NCBI GenBank assembly: GCA_019307645.1
Contig: JAFDJF010000005.1
Location: forward strand, 1 to 13,875
Length of the DNA: 13,875 nt
Origin: Deltaproteobacteria bacterium
Lineage (GTDB): Bacteria; Desulfobacterota; DSM-4660; Desulfatiglandales; Desulfatiglandaceae
Reading direction: 5' to 3'
Shown: piece after piece, positions 8,317 through 13,875 of the stretch
Position numbering within the stretch: the first letter of the stretch is position 1
Layout of the letters: the number at the start of each line of letters is the position of its first letter
Notes under the pieces: generated by a model
Told to the model about the DNA's origin: nothing
The model's input: only the letters and a program-made list of their open reading frames with translations
Databases searched by the model: none
Position numbers and translations under genes: made by a program

Positions 8317-8339
8317 TCGAAAAAATCCAATTTTTTCGA
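8317..8339. repeat. AT-rich perfect inverted repeat
   Basis: TCGAAAAAAT and ATTTTTTCGA form 10-base perfect arms around CCA. The repeat lies 44 bases before the transglutaminase ATG, in its 5' leader or promoter zone. It could be an operator, or a hairpin in the transcript. On the operon strand the right arm has only six T's and the stem lacks a GC core, so it would be a poor terminator. Confidence 0.6.
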
Positions 8340-8513
8340 AAAAGAGATGGGAATTTTGGAGGAATCTTCAAGAAAGTTCTATACTTACAGAAGGGTGCCC
8401 TTGGCATGTCCGGCAAACTCTGATAAGTGTCCACCCATTTCTGGAAAAACACTATTGATTGCGAAAGAGGGGATAGGAGTGCAGTCGGATTTTATCATTC
8501 AGTGGTCAGCAAC

Positions 8514-8538
8514 AAAAAAACCCCCTGATAACAGAAGG
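8514..8538 (-). terminator. rho-independent terminator of the bifunctional nuclease gene
   Basis: On the - strand CCTTCTG, loop TTAT and CAGGGGG form a 7-base stem (two G.U pairs) followed by seven T's. It begins 12 bases after the stop of the DUF151 gene and separates that gene from the transglutaminase operon, which therefore needs its own promoter in 8274-8513. I found no convincing promoter there. Confidence 0.75.
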
Positions 8539-8549
8539 CTGTCAACATA

Positions 8550-9047
8550 TTACATCTTGTATTTCCCGAAATCTTCAGGATTGAGACCCTCCAGAATCTT
8601 CTGCCATTTCTTGCCCGCTTCTGTTTTATCCTCAGCTTCTGGCTTCAAGTCTATCTCTTTAGACTTATTGATTATCTCCTCAGACACAAAAATAGGTGCC
8701 TCCACTCTGAGAGAAAGAGCAAGGGCATCACTGGGCCTGGCATCGATCGTCTGCTCTTTATCTCCCTGCTTGAAATGGATAAGGGCATAATAGGTGTTGT
8801 CCTTTAGATCGCAAACCTCGACTTTGGTAACTTTAATATCCACCATCTCCAGAAAGTTATTCAAAAGATCGTGAGTCATCGGCCTCGAAAATTTGATGCC
8901 CTCCAGTTCACTGGCAATGGCTGTAGCCTCCAACAAGCCAATCCAGATCGGCAGAGTCTTGTCACCATCAATTTCCTTGAGAATAACAATCGGGCTGTTT
9001 GTAAGCGGATCAACAGTCAAACCAGATATGGCCATCAGAGTGTACAT
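8550..9047 (-). CDS. bifunctional nuclease family protein (DUF151)
   Basis: This 165-residue cytoplasmic protein matches the DUF151/BFN family. The core has the family's pattern: an opening strand with 'VDPLTNSPIVILKE', then LPIWIGLLEATAIASELEG, then RPMTHDLLNNFLE, and the conserved ARPSDALALSLRVEAPIFVSEEI. Members have been reported with DNase and RNase activity, and the Thermotoga structure shows the fold; the cellular role in most bacteria is unclear. A charged C-terminal tail of about 35 residues ends the protein. The ATG at 9047 has GGGAG 6-7 bases upstream. The gene stands alone: a terminator follows it and a promoter and repeat element precede it. Confidence 0.9.
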   Translation of the reverse strand: MYTLMAISGLTVDPLTNSPIVILKEIDGDKTLPIWIGLLEATAIASELEGIKFSRPMTHDLLNNFLEMVDIKVTKVEVCDLKDNTYYALIHFKQGDKEQTIDARPSDALALSLRVEAPIFVSEEIINKSKEIDLKPEAEDKTEAGKKWQKILEGLNPEDFGKYKM

Positions 9048-9085
9048 ATTTTTCTCCCTGGATACCGAAAAGCTCTAATTTATCA

Positions 9086-9113
9086 GTCTTAAACATCCAT
9101 TCTTTTTTGTCAA
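9086..9113 (-). promoter_or_regulatory. candidate sigma70 promoter of the bifunctional nuclease gene
   Basis: On the - strand a perfect TTGACA (9113-9108) is followed after 16 bases by a weak -10, TAAGAC (9091-9086). It lies about 40 bases before the ATG. The -35 box ends one base short of the MITE-like element. Only the -35 half is persuasive. Confidence 0.35.
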
Positions 9114-9114
9114 C

Positions 9115-9252
9115 ATTGACGATTCCGTAAAAAGTCGTCACTCCGGTGAAAACCGGAGTCCAGACCAGCTGGAACTATTTGATATAACTGGATTCCGGCC
9201 TTCGCCGGAATGACAAGGAATGGTGTTTTCTGACTTTTGCGGAACCGTCAAT
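9115..9252. mobile_element. MITE-like element with terminal inverted repeats
   Basis: The ends are imperfect inverted repeats of about 21-22 bases. The left end starts ATTGACGATTCCG and continues to GTC at 9136. The right end (9232-9252), read inward, starts ATTGACGGTTCCG and also ends in GTC, with two substitutions and one gap. Inside are two perfect hairpins, ACTCCGGT/ACCGGAGT (9140-9159, loop GAAA) and ATTCCGGC/GCCGGAAT (9192-9211, loop CTTC), plus the palindrome CCAGCTGG (9165-9172). There is no ORF, so any movement would depend on a transposase elsewhere. I see no clear target-site duplication. Hairpins of the ATTCCGGC...GCCGGAAT kind are common in proteobacterial intergenic repeats. The element separates the cNMP/PilZ gene from the DUF151 gene and may act as a terminator or mRNA stabiliser as well. 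Confidence 0.8.
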
Positions 9253-9317
9253 ATAGACCTTTTACGAAACCTTCAAAGATAAGATCTAAATGGAGCGCCT
9301 TATTTTTTCCACAGCCC

Positions 9318-10025
9318 TTATGCTTCAGCCGATGCTTTAGAAACATACTGTTTCAAAAATTTCAGGTCACTCTCTGAAATCTCGCAGAACTTGACGCCCA
9401 TGCCTGAAGGCTTTCCCGGCGTACTCTCCTCTTTTTTGCGAGACCACACAACTTCACATTTGATTTGAACGGGTTCCTCCCTCTTGGGGACCTGAAGTTT
9501 GAGGCGGAATTGATGCCCGGGAGGCAACGGATTCTCCGTCTTGATAGAAAGTCCGCCCGTACTGATATCCCCGGTATATGCACGCACAAAAGACTCACGG
9601 TCTTTAAACGTCAGGGATAAGGCCTTGGGAATCCGAGGTTCAGCTCTGGCGGTATAGTCACACGCTCGATCAAGCATCTTTCTGAAACGATGCGTGACGG
9701 CAACCAGAATGGCACGGAATTGACTGGAAAGCTTGTTGAATTCATTGTCAAGGAAATCTCTGTCAATGATTCCGACGGTTGTAACCCCGACCGCCTTAGC
9801 CGTGGCTGTACGAGTAAATCCTCCGATGAAAACCAGTTCTCCGAAAACTTCTCCGGGTCCGAGCACTTCTATAATTTTAGTTTCGTCACCCACATGTTTT
9901 GATATTTCCACGGAACCTGAAATGATCGTATAGATCCAGTCCCCGGAGCTTCCTTCCTTAAAGATAATCTGGCCGTCCTGATAGGTTTCCTCGATGGCCA
10001 AGTTGTGTACACTTGTGCTGTCCAT
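9318..10025 (-). CDS. cyclic-nucleotide-binding-fold plus PilZ domain protein
   Basis: This 235-residue cytoplasmic protein has two domains. Residues about 8-115 form a cNMP-binding (CRP-type) fold: GQIIFKEGSSGDWIYTIISG, then the phosphate-cassette-like FGELVFIGGFTRTATAKA (Arg72 kept). Residues about 135-228 form a PilZ domain with both c-di-GMP motifs intact, RAEPR (Arg137, Arg141) and DISTGG (Asp163, Ser165, Gly168). There is no DNA-binding domain, so it is probably a c-di-GMP receptor modulated by a second ligand. The frame extends to a GTG at 10154 that overlaps the HD gene (GTGA). I prefer ATG 10025, which has AGGAGG 5 bases upstream; the 43 extra residues look like translated intergenic sequence. 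The upstream neighbour is the HD-domain gene, probably on the same transcript. Whether the cNMP fold still binds cAMP or cGMP is uncertain. Confidence 0.87.
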   Translation of the reverse strand: MDSTSVHNLAIEETYQDGQIIFKEGSSGDWIYTIISGSVEISKHVGDETKIIEVLGPGEVFGELVFIGGFTRTATAKAVGVTTVGIIDRDFLDNEFNKLSSQFRAILVAVTHRFRKMLDRACDYTARAEPRIPKALSLTFKDRESFVRAYTGDISTGGLSIKTENPLPPGHQFRLKLQVPKREEPVQIKCEVVWSRKKEESTPGKPSGMGVKFCEISESDLKFLKQYVSKASAEA

Positions 10026-10134
10026 CAAATCCTCCTGCACCTTTTTTGCTTTCAGCGTTCCTGTTTGTTTCCAAGCCTTGTCTTTGCCCCAAACAATAAA
10101 GAAAAAGGCCCATATATTCAACATAAAATAAAAG

Positions 10135-10148
10135 GTACCCGGTGCCTG
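10135..10148. repeat. short heptad remnant after the HD gene
   Basis: On the - strand two adjacent 7-base units, CAGGCAC and CGGGTAC, begin three bases past the stop of the HD gene. The ten bases GTACCCGGTG recur exactly at 11802-11811 inside the second inverted-repeat element. Like the array at 6720-6761, it sits directly 3' of a stop codon. This is a weak call: two units only. Confidence 0.4.
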
Positions 10149-10150
10149 CG

Positions 10151-11515
10151 TCACATTTCCTTGAGATATCCAGGCAAGTTATCATAAGTATCTTTAGGCC
10201 GAAGCGGTGGCCGCCTTCTGTCGATATTTAACCCTATATTTTCCTCCCCGACAGACGAAGCATCAAACGGTTCCTGAAGGGCAGGGGCAGGATTCCCATA
10301 TCTGTCGGTGAAGGGGATACAGATCGGGCCGTCACTGTCAGCGATATAGGCCATCTGTCCGTTCCGCAGATACACGACACTGCCGGAGGGATAAATGCCG
10401 ACCACTCTTACGAATGCATTAAGGACCAGCCGCAGCATGATATCTTCCTTTCCTGCATATCTTCTGAAGATATCTGTGACCACAGATGCCGGGCTTTCGG
10501 CATCTTTAAATGAACGTTTTGAAGTCATGGAGTCATAAATATCAACCAGTTTACATATCTTTACATAGGGCGGGATTTCTATTGGAAGCTTTTCTGCCGG
10601 ATATGCCTTGTTTTCATCTTTATACAATGCTGAATGATGATACTTCACCACATTATTAATGAAGGCATTATGAATCCCGTTCTTTTTCAGTAGGCTGGAT
10701 CCTAATTCATAACTGTGAGATTTCAGCAGTGCAGCCTCATCAGACGTCAGCGTCCCCTCATTGTTCAATATCTGTTCCGAAACCAAAACTTTGCCGATGT
10801 CGTGCAGGAAAAGACCCATGGCAATCTCTTTCAGTTCTTCCGGATAATACGATATATATGAGGTTGAATTTTCGGTCAGGCTCAATTTGGTGTTGTACAT
10901 GAACAGCTGATTCAATTGTCTGTTGATCAACTCTCCAAATTGTTCATTAAAATGCAGCAGGACTGCTGTTCCCAGAGTGCAGACATTTACTGAATGGTTA
11001 TACAAATAATCATGATGCGTAAACAATTCTTTTGCCAGGTAGCTGAAGGCGTTGCCGTTTCTTGCAAGGAAAAGAAATATCTCGTCAATCGTACTTTCTA
11101 TTATGGTCTGATCAAATGTTCCCCCTGTCTCTTTTATCTCTTCAATGACCTTTCTAATATTTGCTTTGGCATGTTGGTGAAAAGCTTTTGCCTCTTTCTT
11201 GAGTTCCGTGATCTCTTCAACTCTTATATGTGCCTTCGATAAGACAATCTTTCTTTTCGGTTCATCAACAGGTCCTTTTTTTGCTTCAATTAATCTGCCA
11301 TTTTTATCCCATACGCCTCCTGCCTTTTCATAGTCAACAGGAACATCCAGCAATCCGTTCTGTTTTAAAGTAATCAGTGCATTAACGCTCTTTATAACGA
11401 CATTCTTCTCAATTAACAGTGCGCCCCGGTTGTTATACACATTCACACCGGTCTTTACGGCCCCTCCTTTCCTAACTATCTCAATTAACTCATCAATTTT
11501 AACAGATGGTTCCAT
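10151..11515 (-). CDS. degenerate HD-GYP domain protein (AYP variant)
   Basis: This 454-residue protein carries a C-terminal HD-GYP-like phosphohydrolase domain. The metal ligands of the family are visible: His174 (HSVNV), HD at 238-239 in HDIGK, His267 (LKSHSYELG), His293-His294 (KYHHSAL) and Asp325 (LVDIYDSMTSKRSF). The later YPSGSVV...NGQ motif is also present. The defining HHExxDGSGYP element is altered: after the two His it reads SALYKDENKAYP, so GYP becomes AYP and the DGSG part is gone. An insertion of about 30 residues precedes HDIGK. HD-GYP proteins hydrolyse c-di-GMP; the changes may alter specificity or abolish activity. The N-terminal 150 residues match nothing I recognise. ATG 11515 has AAAGGA 6 bases upstream; the longer GTG start (11554) has no ribosome site. 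It lies just upstream of the PilZ gene. Confidence 0.85.
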   Translation of the reverse strand: MEPSVKIDELIEIVRKGGAVKTGVNVYNNRGALLIEKNVVIKSVNALITLKQNGLLDVPVDYEKAGGVWDKNGRLIEAKKGPVDEPKRKIVLSKAHIRVEEITELKKEAKAFHQHAKANIRKVIEEIKETGGTFDQTIIESTIDEIFLFLARNGNAFSYLAKELFTHHDYLYNHSVNVCTLGTAVLLHFNEQFGELINRQLNQLFMYNTKLSLTENSTSYISYYPEELKEIAMGLFLHDIGKVLVSEQILNNEGTLTSDEAALLKSHSYELGSSLLKKNGIHNAFINNVVKYHHSALYKDENKAYPAEKLPIEIPPYVKICKLVDIYDSMTSKRSFKDAESPASVVTDIFRRYAGKEDIMLRLVLNAFVRVVGIYPSGSVVYLRNGQMAYIADSDGPICIPFTDRYGNPAPALQEPFDASSVGEENIGLNIDRRRPPLRPKDTYDNLPGYLKEM

Positions 11516-11552
11516 ATGCCGTCCTTTTTGTGTCCACGCCTGCATCTGTTTC

Positions 11553-11581
11553 ACGTTAAATCAAATCATTAAGGGTGTCAA
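11553..11581 (-). promoter_or_regulatory. candidate sigma70 promoter of the HD/PilZ pair
   Basis: On the - strand a perfect TTGACA (11581-11576) is followed, after 17 bases, by a weak -10, TAACGT (11558-11553). It is about 40 bases before the chosen ATG at 11515, which fits an ordinary leader. The -10 matches the consensus at only half its positions. Confidence 0.35.
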
Positions 11582-11660
11582 GTATCCGAAGGTCAGGTCT
11601 GAAAGGACCCACCTGGAGCGATCAAAATTTCTTGCTACACATGGATCTGTTTTAAAAAAA

Positions 11661-11821
11661 TGTAACAGGTCACAGGGATCAGGGGCCAGGGGTCGGCAAT
11701 ACCTGAAAAAACAGTCGGTTAAACTAAACTACCGGGTTTGAGGGATAAATCTCTGTTCTCTATAAGTCGTTGTTTTCAAAAATAACTGATCCCTAATCCC
11801 TGTACCCGGTGAACTGTTACA
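11661..11821. mobile_element. inverted-repeat element carrying heptads
   Basis: The ends are 13-base inverted repeats with one mismatch: TGTAACAGGTCAC (11661-11673), and GTGAACTGTTACA at 11809-11821, which reads inward as TGTAACAGTTCAC. Just inside each end is a run of 7-base units pointing inward. On the left, + strand, they are CAGGGAT, CAGGGGC and CAGGGGT (11673-11693). On the right, - strand, they are CCGGGTA, CAGGGAT and TAGGGAT (11809-11789). The two runs are partly complementary, so the 161 bases can fold into a long imperfect stem. There is no ORF. It is most likely a non-autonomous MITE-like repeat; no target-site duplication is evident. It lies in the promoter zone of the SPFH gene and could influence it. 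Confidence 0.7.
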
Positions 11822-11945
11822 AAAAAATCATGGGCACAAAGCAGAAATCTCTAAAGTCTGAAAGGCCGGAACCGAAAGAATTATAGAGATGGTGTTTCGG
11901 AACAAATTGATTTTCTACCGCCAACAATCAAAAAGGGGAGTTCTT

Positions 11946-13082
11946 ATGGGCACTGATAATGTCATTTTTCTCGAGGTTATAGAGTGGTTTGATGAAACCG
12001 GCAGGGAGCTTGTGCACAGGATACCGGAAAAAGGCTCCGGCGAAATCAAATTCGGCGCCCAGCTTATTATCCGGGAAAGTCAGGCCGGCGTGTTGTTTTA
12101 CAAGGGCAAGGCCTGCGAGGCCTTCGGGCCGGGCCGCCACACCCTGAAAACAGCCAACATCCCGGTCCTTACTAAACTCCTGGCTATGCCCTGGGGCATG
12201 ACCAGCCCCCTTCGCGCGGAAGTGTATCTCGCAAATTTAAAGGTCTTTCCCAACCTCAAATGGGGCACAAGAGACCCTGTGGCCTTCAAAGACTCGCAAC
12301 TGGGGCTCATCAGACTGCGCGCCCACGGAATGTTCAACATTCAGGTCGTTCAGCCGGTACTGTTCATAAACAGTCTGGTTGGCACAATGGGTAAATTTAC
12401 AACAGAGGAAATCGAAGAATACCTGAAACGCGTCATAGTCTCGCGTTTTAATGATCACCTGGGTGAAAATCTGGACAGCCTCTTCAATCTTCCCGGCCGA
12501 TACGACGATCTATCCGTGGGCCTGCAAAAAAGGCTGCAAGATGATTTCAGCCACTTTGGCCTGGGCTTGAAGCATCTTTACATCACATCCATAACACCGC
12601 CCCCGGAAGTACAACAGGCCATTGACGATCAGAGTCGTCTGAATGTTATCCAGGATCTGGATAAACTGGTAAAGATGAAGGCAGCTATGGCCATGGAGAA
12701 AGCATCAGAGTCAACCGGGGAGGCAGGCTCTGGCATGGGCATGGGTTTGGGCATGATGATGCCGGCCATGTTTGCCGAGAGCTTCAGGCCACAGCCGGGG
12801 ACTGGTGGCGGCGCAGGCCCTGTCACGCAGGGATTTAACTGTCCGGACTGCGGAAATTCCATTCCCCAGGGCTCCAAATTCTGTCCTCTGTGCGGACATC
12901 AGCAATTGGTTCTGGATCAGTGCGTCAATTGTGGCAAAAATTTACCGCCAAATGCACGGTTTTGCCCCAAATGCGGCCATCCGGCGGATGAAAAGCCGGT
13001 TCCACCCGTCTGCCCCCACTGCCAGGCCGAAAACATGCCAGGATCCAGTTTCTGTAACAGCTGCGGAGAAAAGCTGGGATAA
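11946..13082 (+). CDS. SPFH-domain protein with three C-terminal zinc ribbons (YdjI-like)
   Basis: This 378-residue protein begins with an SPFH/band-7-like region (about 1-235) of the 'virion core protein' or YdjI type; EWFDETGRELVHRIPEKGSGEIKFGAQL is the family's usual opening. A helical stretch (about 225-255) is followed by a Gly/Met-rich linker near GMGMGLGMMM. Three zinc ribbons close it, each CxxC...CxxC: from Cys299 (CPDCG...CPLCG), Cys326 (CVNCG...CPKCG) and Cys356 (CPHCQ...CNSCG). No signal peptide or membrane helix is seen, so it probably works at the inner face of the membrane. In Bacillus, YdjI lies in a PspA-linked envelope-stress operon; a similar role is inferred. The frame extends to 11889, but ATG 11946 has AAGGGGAG 5 bases upstream. 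The next gene starts one base after the stop. Confidence 0.87.
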   Translation: MGTDNVIFLEVIEWFDETGRELVHRIPEKGSGEIKFGAQLIIRESQAGVLFYKGKACEAFGPGRHTLKTANIPVLTKLLAMPWGMTSPLRAEVYLANLKVFPNLKWGTRDPVAFKDSQLGLIRLRAHGMFNIQVVQPVLFINSLVGTMGKFTTEEIEEYLKRVIVSRFNDHLGENLDSLFNLPGRYDDLSVGLQKRLQDDFSHFGLGLKHLYITSITPPPEVQQAIDDQSRLNVIQDLDKLVKMKAAMAMEKASESTGEAGSGMGMGLGMMMPAMFAESFRPQPGTGGGAGPVTQGFNCPDCGNSIPQGSKFCPLCGHQQLVLDQCVNCGKNLPPNARFCPKCGHPADEKPVPPVCPHCQAENMPGSSFCNSCGEKLG

Positions 13083-13083
13083 T

Positions 13084-13875
13084 ATGGGCTTTACAGTCGA
13101 GCAAGAGTGTCCGCAATGTGGAGGGCCTGTCGAGCTGGACGAAACCGACCGCCTTCTGCGTTGTCCCTATTGTGGTGTAGAAAATTTCCTCTTTTCCCCC
13201 AATTACTTACGCTATGTGCTGCCACACAAGGCATCCGGCAAAGAGATAATCTATACCCCATATCTCCGCTTTAAGGGCAACGTGTATTTCTGCCAGGGCC
13301 TGACTATCGGTCACCGCTTTGTGGACATCACACATACAGGGTTGCAGTTCAAGGGGATTCCCTCGTCCCTGGGACTCAGACCGCAGGCCATGAAAATGAA
13401 ATTCGTCACCCCGGCTACACAAGGTTCGTTTCTCAAGTTCACCCTCAAGGCAGCTGACATCATAGCGAAAGCCGCAAGGCTCACTTCCGGAGCATCATCC
13501 AGGACGATCTCACACCGCGCATTTATTGGTGAGACACTATGCCTCATCTATCTCCCGCTCTTTGTGCAGGGAAACAGAATCTTTGATGCGGTTTTAAACA
13601 GGCCCATTGCCGATGTCCCCAAGGGCCGGGACATATTTGGGTCGGACATAATCGGCAAGCCCAAATGGAAAATTTCTTTCATCCCGACAATCTGCCCCCA
13701 GTGCGGCTGGAACCTGGAAGGTGAGAAGGACAGCGTGGTTCTCACATGCAGTAATTGCAGTTCGGCCTGGGAAGCATCAGAAGGAAAGTTCAGGAAGGTA
13801 GATTTATGGGCCGTCCCGGGGCAGAATGGAGGAACCAGCTATCTGCCCTTTTGGAGAATTTCCGCCACATCCAGT
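13084..13875 (+). CDS. zinc-ribbon protein, partner of the SPFH protein (3' partial)
   Basis: An open frame of 264 codons starts at ATG 13084, one base after the SPFH stop, and runs off the window end without a stop. The start MGFTVEQECPQCGGPVEL contains a TFIIB-like zinc ribbon: Cys9, Cys12, Cys27 and Cys30 (CPQCG...CPYCG). A second four-cysteine site lies at Cys204/207 (ICPQCGWNLEG) and Cys222/225 (CSNCSS). Between them is a soluble stretch of about 165 residues with no motif I recognise. The layout (N-terminal zinc ribbon, tight linkage to a YdjI-type SPFH gene) resembles Bacillus YdjG-like proteins, which are membrane proteins; any membrane segments here would lie past the window end. Only a GGGA ribosome site is seen, so translation is probably coupled to the gene before it. 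Confidence 0.83.
   Translation, partial: MGFTVEQECPQCGGPVELDETDRLLRCPYCGVENFLFSPNYLRYVLPHKASGKEIIYTPYLRFKGNVYFCQGLTIGHRFVDITHTGLQFKGIPSSLGLRPQAMKMKFVTPATQGSFLKFTLKAADIIAKAARLTSGASSRTISHRAFIGETLCLIYLPLFVQGNRIFDAVLNRPIADVPKGRDIFGSDIIGKPKWKISFIPTICPQCGWNLEGEKDSVVLTCSNCSSAWEASEGKFRKVDLWAVPGQNGGTSYLPFWRISATSS

Larger units (their letters stand above)
11516..11945. other. divergent intergenic region
   Basis: These 430 bases separate the HD gene (leftward) from the SPFH gene (rightward). From the left they hold a candidate leftward promoter (11553-11581), a short hairpin GGTC...GACC (11597-11610), and the inverted-repeat element (11661-11821). They end with about 120 bases before the SPFH start, which include AAGGGGAG as ribosome site (11933-11940). 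No convincing rightward promoter was found and no reading frame looks coding. Confidence 0.7.

Noticed and set aside
8128..8790. Open frame of 220 codons on the + strand
   Set aside because: It runs across the starts and ends of two good - strand genes and a terminator, shows no domain, and has low-complexity composition; a shadow frame.
11555..11660. Possible c-di-GMP (GEMM) riboswitch upstream of the HD gene
   Set aside because: The conserved GEMM core and tetraloop-receptor pairs are not present on the - strand; only a short GGTC/GACC hairpin is seen.
11830..11850. Possible sigma54 promoter (GGGCAC...GCAG) before the SPFH gene
   Set aside because: The second half (TTGCA) does not match and the spacing is wrong.

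Overview
The window reads as chromosomal DNA of a Gram-negative, deltaproteobacteria-like organism (Desulfobacterota type). This is an inference from several traits: periplasmic and secreted proteins with signal peptides, a dockerin/TSP3 protein in a setting with no visible cellulase, a cyclic-di-GMP style HD/PilZ pair, moderate GC, and intergenic heptad and MITE-like repeats. No rRNA, tRNA, CRISPR array or phage gene was seen.

Region 1 (1-3165, + strand) is a tight run of three overlapping genes. They encode the end of a tandem rhodanese-fold protein that lacks its catalytic cysteines, an exported metzincin-type zinc protease-like protein (HExxHxxGxxD plus Met-turn), and a secreted multidomain protein ending in thrombospondin type 3-like calcium repeats and a type I dockerin. 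The overlaps suggest one transcript and a joint role outside the cytoplasm.

Region 2 (3209-8273, - strand) is a second probable operon, read right to left: a membrane-anchored periplasmic transglutaminase-like protein, an ABC ATPase, its ABC-2-like permease and a PHP-domain protein. The last three overlap. A 42-base tandem array of the heptad NNNCCTT sits just after the transglutaminase stop. Upstream of this operon stand a terminator and a single bifunctional-nuclease (DUF151) gene. That gene's likely promoter abuts a 138-base MITE-like inverted-repeat element (9115-9252).

Region 3 (9318-11515, - strand) holds a degenerate HD-GYP domain protein (GYP replaced by AYP) followed by a cyclic-nucleotide-binding-fold/PilZ protein with an intact c-di-GMP motif. 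It is a plausible two-gene signalling module.

Region 4 is a 430-base divergent intergenic stretch with a second inverted-repeat element (11661-11821) carrying heptads. It is followed on the + strand by an SPFH-domain protein with three C-terminal zinc ribbons and an immediately adjacent zinc-ribbon protein that runs off the window end. These resemble the YdjI/YdjG-type pair associated with membrane stress in Bacillus.

Five start codons were moved downstream of the longest possible ORF start because a clear Shine-Dalgarno sequence favours the inner one (permease, transglutaminase, PilZ protein, HD protein, SPFH protein). The best candidates for something undescribed are the rhodanese/metzincin/dockerin operon, the AYP-type HD protein with its PilZ partner, and the shared heptad architecture of the intergenic repeats.
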